Positions 24,315 through 32,192 of a stretch of 64,000 nucleotides of DNA are shown here, piece by piece. A program made the position numbers and the translations under genes. The DNA lies in contig NZ_CP136758.1 of assembly GCF_032930845.1 (NCBI RefSeq), forward strand, positions 1,875,001 to 1,939,000, in the 5' to 3' direction. Source of the DNA: Parvularcula sp. LCG005 (lineage in GTDB: Bacteria; Pseudomonadota; Alphaproteobacteria; Caulobacterales; Parvularculaceae). The notes under the pieces were generated by a model. That model ran no database searches, was not told where the DNA came from, and saw only the letters and a list, made by a program, of their open reading frames with translations. Within the stretch, counting starts at the first letter, position 1, and each line of letters begins with the position of its first letter.

Positions 24315-24875
24315 CTATTCCTGTACAGGTGGCAGCAGAACCGCATCGATCACATGGATGATTCCGTTGTCCGCCGCAATGTCAGGGCTGATGACAACCG
24401 CATCGGCGATGGTCACCACTTCGCCGGTCACACCGGACTGGAGCGGCATGCCCGCCAGGGTGGTGAGGGTTTGCCCCCCACTGCCCAGCGCCTCACTGTC
24501 AAACTGGCCCGAAACAACATGGTATTTCAGCAAGGCCGCCAGTTCCTCGCGGTTTTCCGGCCGGCGCAGCACATCAAGAGCACCTTCAGGCAAGGCTGCA
24601 AAAGCCGCGTTGCTCGGCGCAAACAGGGTTACGGAAGATGCACCGCGCAGATCGTCCTGAAGCCCGGCAATTGCCACCAGATCCTCAAGCGTTGAAAACT
24701 GGTCATTTGCCGCGACGACATCCACGATGGTCTGCGGCGCCTCTTCCGCGGGTGCGGCCGAAGCGCTCGGTGTCTCGCGGCTTCCCTCTGGAAAGGCACT
24801 CCCGTCATCCTGATTGCCGCAGGCGACAAGACCGAATGAGATCGCAATTACGGATAAGAGTGGCAGTTTCGGCAT
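24315..24875 (-). CDS. Fasciclin (FAS1) domain lipoprotein
   Basis: This predicted lipoprotein has a single FAS1 domain, a fold used for adhesion in secreted proteins. From the ATG at 24875 it has 186 residues; the signal ends in the lipobox GLVAC. An Ala/Pro/Glu linker precedes the FAS1 domain (about 48-183): TLFAPSNAAFAALPEGALD (H1 motif), LKYHVVSGQ, and DNGIIHVIDAVLLPP (H2 motif). An in-frame start six codons upstream is less likely because it weakens the signal peptide. It is followed by dnaE on the same strand but is likely a separate unit. Confidence 0.88.
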   Translation of the reverse strand: MPKLPLLSVIAISFGLVACGNQDDGSAFPEGSRETPSASAAPAEEAPQTIVDVVAANDQFSTLEDLVAIAGLQDDLRGASSVTLFAPSNAAFAALPEGALDVLRRPENREELAALLKYHVVSGQFDSEALGSGGQTLTTLAGMPLQSGVTGEVVTIADAVVISPDIAADNGIIHVIDAVLLPPVQE

Positions 24876-24907
24876 GACAACGGACCTCGGCAAAATCTGG
24901 TTTTTCC

Positions 24908-27900
24908 TTATTTAGCGGCAGATCGGTCCAGGGCCAATGATGACCGCGTCAACTCAACCGCGGCCACGCCTTCAACGGTTTTCAAACTGCCTTTGACTGC
25001 CGCGCTGATCGCGCAACTGGCCGGCATGGCGAGTTCAACCTCATATCCGGTATCCTGGGTCGGCAGAATCAGGACGACCGTGCCCGGCGGCCCGCCATTG
25101 GCGGGCGGCAATGCCTCCAGCCGCCGCTTGATGGACGGCAGCGCGTCCGGCGTTTCCAGCACGATCCGGACGCAATCATCCCGCTCGATCGGGCGCAGAT
25201 CGTCGAGGCGACGGATCCCCTCACCCGTCAGTCTGATACCGCCGCCTTGGTCTTCCGCCGTCACCGTCAGATGCAATCGCTGGCCGGGCTCAAGCATATC
25301 CTTGGCGTGTTCCAGAAGTTCCGAGAAAATCGTGATTTCGAAATCACCCGTCTGGTCTGACAGGGTCAGCCAAGCAAACGGCTTGCCGGACTTGGATCGC
25401 CGCCGCGAAACGTCGCGCACAATGCCCGCCAACTGTACCACGATCCGGCTGTCTTTCGCCTGCTCCATCGCCTGCGCGACCGAGATGACACCGCGTTCGG
25501 TCAACGCATCCCGGTAGTCGTCCAGGGGGTGGCCGGTCAGGTAAAAGCCAAGGGCCTCGGCCTCACGCTCAAGCTGGTCCAGCGACGACCATGGCTCGAC
25601 ATCAGGCACGTCGGGGCGGGCCAGTCCCGGTCCTGACTGTTCACCGAACAGGCCGCCTTGGTCGCTGGCCTTTTCCGCCTGTACGGCAACTGAGTAACGC
25701 AGGAAGAAATCAGCATGCTGAAAAACCTGCGCACGATTTTTCGTCAGGCAGTCGAAGGCCCCGGCTTTTGCCAGTTGCTCAAAGCCACGCCGGCCGATCT
25801 TGCGCACATCAACCCGCTCGCAGAAATCAAAAATATCCTCGAAGACGCCCCCGGCCGTTCGGGCCTTCACGACTTCCTGCATGGCCTCGACACCGACATT
25901 TTTCAGCGCGCCCATGGCATAGAGAATGGCATCATCCCGGACGGCAAAATCGGCGTCGGATTCGTTCACCGATGGCGGTTTGAGGATAACGCCGCACCGC
26001 CGAGCCTCGCTGGCGAACAGGGCCATCTTGTCCGTCAGCGCCATATCAAGGGACATCGACGCAGCGATGAAGGCGGCGGGATGGTTCGCTTTCAGAAACG
26101 CTGTCTGATAACTGATCCACGCATAGGCCGCCGCGTGAGATTTGTTGAAACCATAGCCGGCAAACTTGGCCACGAGTTCAAAGATGCTGTCCGCCTTGGC
26201 TGGATCGACCTCGTTCGCCGCCGCCCCTTCGACAAACCGCTTCTTCTGCTTGTCCATCTCCTCTTTTTTCTTCTTGCCCATCGCGCGGCGAAGAAGGTCA
26301 GCTTCGCCCAGCGAATAGCCTGACAGGATCTGGGCAATCTGCATCACCTGCTCCTGATAGATGATGACGCCGTAGGTTTCCTTCAGCACATCTTCGAGCA
26401 GCGGGTGGAGGTAGTCCGGCTCCTCCAGCCCCGCCTTCCGGTCGATATAGGTTGGGATGTTATCCATCGGACCGGGACGGTAGAGCGAGACGAGAGCGAT
26501 AATATCTTCAAGACAGTCAGCATTCAGCCCACGGAGGGTTGCGCGCATGCCCGAACTTTCAAGCTGAAACACGCCAACCGCATCGCCGCGGCCAAGCATC
26601 TCATAGGTGGCCTTGTCATCAAGCGGGATCGCATCGATGTCGAGCTCAACACCAGCCCCCTTCAGATAGTCGATGGCCCGCTTGATCACCGTGAGGGTCT
26701 TCAGCCCCAGAAAGTCAAATTTGACGAGACCTGCGGGCTCCACCCACTTCATGTTGAACTGGGTCACCGGCATGGGCGAGCGCGGATCCCGATAGAGGGG
26801 AACAAGCTCGTGCAGCGGCCGATCCCCGATCACGACGCCGGCCGCATGGGTCGACGCATGACGATAAAGCCCCTCAAGCTTCAACGCCGTGACAAGCAGG
26901 CTGTCGACCGCGCTGTCGCGTTTGCGTTCGTCCTTGAACTGAGGTTCGACCTCGATCGCTTCGGCCAGTGTGACAGGGTTCGCCGGATTGTTGGGCACCA
27001 TCTTGCAGAGGCGATCCACCTGCCCGAAGGGCATCTGCAGTACACGGCCAACATCCCGCAATACGGCCCGCGCCTGCAGCTTACCGAAGGTAATGATCTG
27101 GGCCACGCGGTCGAACCCATAGCGGTCCTGCACATAGCCGATGACCTCGTCCCGCCGGTCCTGGCAGAAATCGACGTCGAAGTCGGGCATGGACACCCGC
27201 TCTGGGTTGAGGAAGCGTTCGAACAGCAGGTTGAACCGCAAAGGATCAAGGTCGGTAATCGTCAGCGCATAGGCCACGAGCGAGCCCGCACCCGAGCCCC
27301 GCCCCGGCCCCACGGGAATATCGTGGTTCTTGGCCCATTTGATGAAGTCCGAAACGATCAGAAAGTATCCCGGAAATCCCATCCGGTTGATGATCCCCAA
27401 CTCCTTTTCGAGCCGGTCCCAATAGGCCTGTTCGGGCTGCGCCAAGGGGATGCTGGCGAGCCGGTTGCGCAGCCCCTCTTCGGCCTCTGCGCGCAAAGCC
27501 GCCTTCTCCCCTTCAAGGTCGCCGGCAAAACTGGGCAGGATGGGCGGAAAGGTACGTGGACGGAAGGCACAGCGCTGGGCAATCTCCACCGTCGCATCAA
27601 TGGCTTCGGGCAGGTCCGCAAACAGCGCTACCATCTCCTCAGCCGACCGGAAGTAATGACCGTCACTGACCTGGCGTCGGTCCGACTGGCTGATATAGGC
27701 CCCGTCGGCAATACACAGGAGCGCATCATGGGCGCTGTGATCGCCGCGGCCGTTGAAGTAGACATTATTCGCGGCAACGACTGGCAGGTCTTCGGCAATG
27801 GCCATGCCCACAAGCCCAGGCTCCGCCGGGTAGCGGCCATCCCGATCTGTCTTTTCACTCTCAGGGTGACGCTGAAGCTCGATATAGAGTCTGTCGGCAA

Positions 27901-28396
27901 AAGCGTCTTTCAGCGCCTTAAGCACGGTCAGGGCCGCATCCCCCTCGCCTGCCTCGATCAGCCGGTCGACAGGTCCCTGTGGCCCACCGGTCAGGCAGAT
28001 CAGACCTGCAGACTGGGCCATCAGAGATGTCAGGCTGACCCCGACCTCAAGCCCGTCGGCCGGGTTCAGATACGCCTCCGACCCCACGGCCATCAGGCTC
28101 TTGTACCCCTCCTCCGACTGGGCAAGGAGCACCACGCTAGGGGGCCGTCCCTCACTCAGTTCAATCTCCGGCAGATCGATCTTGATCGACAGCTCAATCC
28201 CGGTGATCGGCTGGATCCCCTGACCACTGAGCACTTCTGACGCTTCGAGGGCCCCGAAGAGATTGTTTGTATCCGTCACCGCAAGGGCTGGCATGCCCGA
28301 CTGCTGACACAGCTTGACCAGATGGCCGATATGGATCGCCCCCTCTGCGAGAGAAAAGGCCGAATGCAGATGAAGATGGACGAATGGCTGGCTCAC
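24908..28396 (-). CDS. dnaE: DNA polymerase III alpha subunit (replicative DnaE)
   Basis: DnaE is the catalytic subunit of the replicative polymerase. The 1162-residue length fits DnaE1, not the shorter DnaE2. The PHP domain (HLHSAFSLAEGA, then LAVTDTNNLFGALE) covers about 1-270. The polymerase active site has the catalytic aspartates in SMPDFDVDF (about 397-405), preceded by GPGRGSGAGS. Thumb and fingers include KTYGVIIYQEQVMQIAQ-like and NKSHAAAYAWISYQTAFLK-like segments, then an OB domain (about 970-1060). The start is GTG with AAGGTGG before it. A micro-ORF behind a LexA-boxed promoter lies 64 bp upstream on the same strand, with no terminator seen between, so SOS input is possible. Confidence 0.97.
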   Translation of the reverse strand: MSQPFVHLHLHSAFSLAEGAIHIGHLVKLCQQSGMPALAVTDTNNLFGALEASEVLSGQGIQPITGIELSIKIDLPEIELSEGRPPSVVLLAQSEEGYKSLMAVGSEAYLNPADGLEVGVSLTSLMAQSAGLICLTGGPQGPVDRLIEAGEGDAALTVLKALKDAFADRLYIELQRHPESEKTDRDGRYPAEPGLVGMAIAEDLPVVAANNVYFNGRGDHSAHDALLCIADGAYISQSDRRQVSDGHYFRSAEEMVALFADLPEAIDATVEIAQRCAFRPRTFPPILPSFAGDLEGEKAALRAEAEEGLRNRLASIPLAQPEQAYWDRLEKELGIINRMGFPGYFLIVSDFIKWAKNHDIPVGPGRGSGAGSLVAYALTITDLDPLRFNLLFERFLNPERVSMPDFDVDFCQDRRDEVIGYVQDRYGFDRVAQIITFGKLQARAVLRDVGRVLQMPFGQVDRLCKMVPNNPANPVTLAEAIEVEPQFKDERKRDSAVDSLLVTALKLEGLYRHASTHAAGVVIGDRPLHELVPLYRDPRSPMPVTQFNMKWVEPAGLVKFDFLGLKTLTVIKRAIDYLKGAGVELDIDAIPLDDKATYEMLGRGDAVGVFQLESSGMRATLRGLNADCLEDIIALVSLYRPGPMDNIPTYIDRKAGLEEPDYLHPLLEDVLKETYGVIIYQEQVMQIAQILSGYSLGEADLLRRAMGKKKKEEMDKQKKRFVEGAAANEVDPAKADSIFELVAKFAGYGFNKSHAAAYAWISYQTAFLKANHPAAFIAASMSLDMALTDKMALFASEARRCGVILKPPSVNESDADFAVRDDAILYAMGALKNVGVEAMQEVVKARTAGGVFEDIFDFCERVDVRKIGRRGFEQLAKAGAFDCLTKNRAQVFQHADFFLRYSVAVQAEKASDQGGLFGEQSGPGLARPDVPDVEPWSSLDQLEREAEALGFYLTGHPLDDYRDALTERGVISVAQAMEQAKDSRIVVQLAGIVRDVSRRRSKSGKPFAWLTLSDQTGDFEITIFSELLEHAKDMLEPGQRLHLTVTAEDQGGGIRLTGEGIRRLDDLRPIERDDCVRIVLETPDALPSIKRRLEALPPANGGPPGTVVLILPTQDTGYEVELAMPASCAISAAVKGSLKTVEGVAAVELTRSSLALDRSAAK

Positions 28397-28460
28397 AATG
28401 CCACCTTATCGAAGCTTGCGCTGCAGAAAACGGCTTCTTTTCAACAGCACGGCACGCGCA

Positions 28461-28544
28461 TCAGACCACGCCGCACAGGCAGGCTGCCCCCGAGATCATT
28501 CCAAGCAGAACGCAGAAACCGAGCATGTCCTTGAAGTGCGTCAT
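28461..28544 (-). CDS. 27-residue hydrophobic micro-protein behind an SOS promoter
   Basis: I do not recognise this sequence. It is an ATG-to-TGA frame of 28 codons with GAGGG 4 nt upstream. The N-terminus is polar (MTHFKD) and residues 7-27 form one unbroken hydrophobic stretch of 21 residues, the length of a membrane span, with three cysteines (11, 22, 24) and a GxxxG-like pair (G15, G19). It begins about 22 nt after the predicted transcription start of a strong promoter occupied by two perfect LexA boxes. In Caulobacter the SOS-induced division inhibitor SidA is a 29-residue single-span protein, so a SidA-like role is a reasonable hypothesis. It might also be a leader peptide for dnaE, 64 bp downstream. 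Confidence 0.5.
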   Translation of the reverse strand: MTHFKDMLGFCVLLGMISGAACLCGVV

Positions 28545-28572
28545 CGTACCCTCGCTATATGATTGCAAAATC

Positions 28573-28622
28573 ATCATAGTTCCTGTTATGTTCTCATGTC
28601 AACAATTGTTCTTTTTTTGTTC
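28573..28622 (-). promoter_or_regulatory. Sigma70-type promoter overlapped by two perfect LexA boxes
   Basis: On the minus strand TTGACA (28597-28602) and TATGAT (28573-28578) are 18 nt apart. Two copies of GTTC-N7-GTTC, the alphaproteobacterial LexA operator, lie at 28579-28593, filling the spacer, and 28608-28622, just upstream of -35. Starts of the copies are 29 bp apart. The placement is that of a tightly LexA-repressed promoter firing toward the micro-ORF and dnaE. The divergent helicase gene starts 140 bp away on the other side and may also respond. Confidence 0.82.
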
Positions 28623-28761
28623 TATCACCGACCATCCCGCAAGCTATTGAATTTCGTCATCCTTTCGGTTGCGAGAGGAGTTTTCCACAATGCGGGCCAT
28701 TTTCCTGCGAAGCGGATCTCAAGACTGGCGGCGATGGATAGTCGCGCGTTATAGGAGTGAA

Positions 28762-31098
28762 ATGACATCCAAACCTTCGTTGGCAGCCCGGGCTGCCGCC
28801 AGCATTGCGCCGCGTCCTGCCGCCGATGCGGCCTATCTTGATGGCCTTAATCCGCCCCAGCGCGAGGCGGTCCTCACCACGGAGGGACCCGTCCTCATGC
28901 TGGCCGGTGCCGGCACTGGCAAGACCAAGGCGCTGACATCTCGGCTGGCGCACCTTCTGGCGAGCGGCAAGGCACAGCCATGGCAGCTGCTGGCAGTGAC
29001 CTTCACCAACAAGGCAGCGCGAGAGATGCGTCATCGCATCGGTGCCATTGTGGGCGAGACCGTGGAGGGCATGCGGTGGCTGGGCACGTTCCACTCGATC
29101 GGCGCGCAGATCCTCAGACGTCATGCGGAAGTGGTCGGCCTGAAATCCAGCTTCACGATTATCGACACCGACGACCAGCTGCGCCTGTGCAAACAGGTCA
29201 TCGAGGCCGCGGGTCTTGATGAAAAACGCTGGACCGGCCGGGCGCTCGCCGGCGTGATCGACAATTGGAAAAATGCCGGCCTGATCCCGACCCAGGTCCC
29301 CAAGGACGATGCCTGGACCTTCGCCGATGGCAAAGCGATCGACCTCTACAGGGCTTATCAGGAGCGACTGGTCAGTCTCAACGCGGCCGATTTTGGCGAC
29401 CTTCTCGTCCACAACCTGTCCATTTTCCGGGCACAGCCGGATATCCTCGCGACCTATCACAAGCAGTTCCGCTACATGATGGTCGACGAATATCAGGATA
29501 CGAACGTCGCCCAGTATCTGTGGTTGCGCCTTCTGGCTCAACGGCCGGGCACGGACGAACCGAGCAATATCTGCGTCGTTGGTGACGATGATCAGTCCAT
29601 TTATGGCTGGCGCGGCGCCGAGGTTGAGAACATCCTGCGGTTTGAAAAGGACTTCCCCGGCGCGAAGGTCATTCGCCTGGAGCAGAACTATCGCTCGACA
29701 CCGTCGATACTCGCCGCAGCCTCCTCGATCATCAGTCGCAATGAAGACCGGCTTGGTAAGACGTTGTGGACGGCGCTGGAGGAAGGCGAATGCGTCCGCC
29801 TGCGCGGCGTCTGGGACGCCGATGAAGAAGCGCGGACGATCACGGACGATATCGAGGCGGAGCAATCCAAGGGCCGCAGCCTGTCCGACATCGCGGTTCT
29901 CGTGCGCGCCTCGTTCCAGATGCGGTCGTTCGAAGAGCGCTTCAACACCGCCGGTATCCCCTATCAGGTCGTCGGGGGGCCGAGATTTTACGAGCGGGAG
30001 GAAACCCGCGACGCCCTTGCCTATCTGCGCCTTGTCCGCAACCCGGATGATGATCTGAGCTTTTCCCGCATCATCAACAAGCCGCGCCGAGGATTTGGCG
30101 ACAAAGCCCTCCAGACGCTGATGATCGCAGGGCGTTCCGCCGGGGTCAGCCTGTTTGAAGCAGCGCAGCGCCTGCTGGAGACGGACGAGGTGAAGGGCAA
30201 GGCCAAGACGTCTCTTCGCCTGTTCATTGAGTCGCTGCATCGCTGGCGTGCATTGGCGGCCGATGTCCCGCCGGGCGACCTGAGCGAAACAGTCCTCGAA
30301 GAATCGGGGTACACGGATTTCTGGCGCCAGTCGAAGAGCGTTCAGAGCGGCACCAAGCTCGAGAACCTCAAGGAACTCGTGCAGGCGGCCTCCGAGTTCG
30401 AAACGCTGGACGGCTATCTTGATCATGTCAGCCTTGTGGCCGAGCGGTCCACCAACGATGACGGCAGCGGCATGGTCTGGCTGATGACGCTACACGCGGC
30501 CAAGGGGCTTGAATATCCTGTCGTCTTCCTGCCGGGCTGGGAGGAAGATCTGTTCCCCTCCGGACGATCCCTCGATGAGAGCGGCAAGGCCGGCCTCGAG
30601 GAAGAGCGTCGCCTTGCCTATGTCGGGATCACGCGGGCACGCGAGTCCTGCCGGATCAGCTTCGCCGCCAATCGCCAGGTCTATGGCCGGTGGCAGTCTG
30701 CCCTGCCCTCGCGATTTATCGATGAGTTGCCAGAAGAGCATGTAGACGTCATTTCCGAGCCCGGCCTTTACGGGGTGAAGGCACGCGACATGCCGAGCCA
30801 GTCGCGGTTTGACGCAGAAGCGCTCTCGACACGGAATGGCTACGATACCCCTGGCTGGCGCCGGGCGCAGCAATCCCGCCGGACCAGCCGCCCACCGGCC
30901 ATTGAAGGGTCCGCGAAACTGATCGCTTCCTCTGCAGCCGGATCATCGCCCTATAAGGTCGGGGACCGCGTCTTCCACCGCAAATTCGGTGACGGCACGG
31001 TCCAGCGCAACGAGGGCAACAAGGTCACGGTCCATTTCGACGATGACGGCGAAAAGAAAGTGATTTCAAGCTTCCTTACGCCATCGGCCGACGGCTGA
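28762..31098 (+). CDS. uvrD: UvrD/PcrA-type superfamily 1 DNA helicase
   Basis: This 3'-5' helicase acts in excision and mismatch repair and removes proteins from DNA. The 778-residue protein has all SF1A motifs: Walker A AGAGTGKT (near 52), LGTFHSIGAQILR, motif II VDEYQDTN (near 243), GDDDQSIYGWRGAE, QNYRSTPSI, MTLHAAKGLEYPVVFLPG and RLAYVGITRARE. A C-terminal Tudor-like PcrA domain, GDRVFHRKFGDGTVQ, closes it. The ATG at 28762 has GGAGTGAA before it and matches family length; an upstream TTG at 28669 is rejected. It is divergent from the LexA-boxed promoter. Confidence 0.95.
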   Translation: MTSKPSLAARAAASIAPRPAADAAYLDGLNPPQREAVLTTEGPVLMLAGAGTGKTKALTSRLAHLLASGKAQPWQLLAVTFTNKAAREMRHRIGAIVGETVEGMRWLGTFHSIGAQILRRHAEVVGLKSSFTIIDTDDQLRLCKQVIEAAGLDEKRWTGRALAGVIDNWKNAGLIPTQVPKDDAWTFADGKAIDLYRAYQERLVSLNAADFGDLLVHNLSIFRAQPDILATYHKQFRYMMVDEYQDTNVAQYLWLRLLAQRPGTDEPSNICVVGDDDQSIYGWRGAEVENILRFEKDFPGAKVIRLEQNYRSTPSILAAASSIISRNEDRLGKTLWTALEEGECVRLRGVWDADEEARTITDDIEAEQSKGRSLSDIAVLVRASFQMRSFEERFNTAGIPYQVVGGPRFYEREETRDALAYLRLVRNPDDDLSFSRIINKPRRGFGDKALQTLMIAGRSAGVSLFEAAQRLLETDEVKGKAKTSLRLFIESLHRWRALAADVPPGDLSETVLEESGYTDFWRQSKSVQSGTKLENLKELVQAASEFETLDGYLDHVSLVAERSTNDDGSGMVWLMTLHAAKGLEYPVVFLPGWEEDLFPSGRSLDESGKAGLEEERRLAYVGITRARESCRISFAANRQVYGRWQSALPSRFIDELPEEHVDVISEPGLYGVKARDMPSQSRFDAEALSTRNGYDTPGWRRAQQSRRTSRPPAIEGSAKLIASSAAGSSPYKVGDRVFHRKFGDGTVQRNEGNKVTVHFDDDGEKKVISSFLTPSADG

Positions 31099-31122
31099 TG
31101 GCGCAAGGCCCGCAAAACCGGG

Positions 31123-32106
31123 CTAGTGCGGATCGCGCAGAATGGCTGCTGCACCGCGCATGGCGGCATCGCCAGCGGTCAGCAGGAAGACCGGTACCTG
31201 CTCAAGATAGTGGGTCATTGCGCTCTGGCCGATAAACCGCTCGACAAACGGACTGGACAGAAGGATCTCCTGGAAGCGCGGCAGAATACCGCCAGCCAGC
31301 ATGACGCCGCCGCGTCCGCCGGTCGCCAGCACGGCATTGCTCGCCACAATGCCAAGGAAGGCGCAGAACTGATCAAGCGTCGCACGACAGCGGGCATCGC
31401 CCGCCAGCGCACCGGCCGTCACCTCGGCCGGCGTCGTTTCCGCCGCCACCACATTGTCGCACAGCGCCATCGCCAGATGCAGGCGGACAATGCCGGAGCC
31501 GCAGAGCACATCTTCCGCCGATGCGGTCCGGCGCAGAGTCTTGTTCAGGGCCATGACGATCGCATGTTCACGCTCATTGGTGGCGGGCAGGACCACGTGT
31601 CCTCCTTCAGCCGCAACGGGAACCGGCAGGTAGCGATGCGGGACGACCAGCCCCTGTCCGAGCCCGGTGCCGGGTCCGATGGTCACGACCGGCGCACCCA
31701 TCATCGGCATACCTGCCTTCACCGACACAATGTCATCCTGCAACGGCGTCAGCGCGAAGCGGCTCAGCGCCTCGAAATCATTGACGACCATCACGTCGTC
31801 CATGTTGAACATCTTGCACAGCTCACGCCGGTTGATGCGCCATGGCGAGTTGGTGAAGGAAGCCTGCCCTTCGGAAACCGGGCCAGCCACCGCAAAACAG
31901 GCCGCGGTCAGGCGGTCATCGAGATGATCCAGATAGTCCCGGAATGCGATATGGAAATCGGGATAGTCCTCAACCTTCAGGGTCTTGTGATGACGCACAT
32001 GTCCCTTCTCGTCGACCACGCCAAAGCGCGCATTTGTGCCCCCGATATCTCCCACGATAACGGCCCCGGGCACAGTATTGCCATTGGCAGGCATGGCGAT
32101 ATTCAA
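31123..32106 (-). CDS. glk: Glucokinase
   Basis: Glk phosphorylates glucose with ATP at the head of the Entner-Doudoroff or glycolytic route. The 327-residue protein has the phosphate-binding DIGGTNARFGVV near residue 20, the sugar-binding NSPWRINRREL and VVNDFEALSRF with the catalytic Asp, GPGTGLGQGL and AAEGGHVVLP. The N-terminal 14 residues before GAVIVGD are poorly conserved, so an ATG four codons later could be used. It is convergent with uvrD, 24 bp apart, and has no sugar transporter or edd/eda neighbour. Confidence 0.94.
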   Translation of the reverse strand: MNIAMPANGNTVPGAVIVGDIGGTNARFGVVDEKGHVRHHKTLKVEDYPDFHIAFRDYLDHLDDRLTAACFAVAGPVSEGQASFTNSPWRINRRELCKMFNMDDVMVVNDFEALSRFALTPLQDDIVSVKAGMPMMGAPVVTIGPGTGLGQGLVVPHRYLPVPVAAEGGHVVLPATNEREHAIVMALNKTLRRTASAEDVLCGSGIVRLHLAMALCDNVVAAETTPAEVTAGALAGDARCRATLDQFCAFLGIVASNAVLATGGRGGVMLAGGILPRFQEILLSSPFVERFIGQSAMTHYLEQVPVFLLTAGDAAMRGAAAILRDPH

Positions 32107-32192
32107 GGCGACCCTCCTTGGATTGCGTCTTGAGGCAATCTCGTCACCGACAGCGCGAAGAACACTTATCCGCTCGCGCCGCCCATTACTAA

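Noticed and set aside
26405-28240. A 611-codon open frame on the plus strand
   Set aside because: It lies entirely antisense to dnaE, has no ribosome binding site and its translation resembles no protein. Long antisense frames are expected in GC-rich codon use.
24908-28396. dnaE considered as the error-prone DnaE2
   Set aside because: The length (1162 residues) and PHP start match DnaE1, and imuA and imuB are not adjacent.
28657-30426. A 589-codon open frame on the minus strand
   Set aside because: It is antisense to the conserved helicase gene and arises from the same codon bias.
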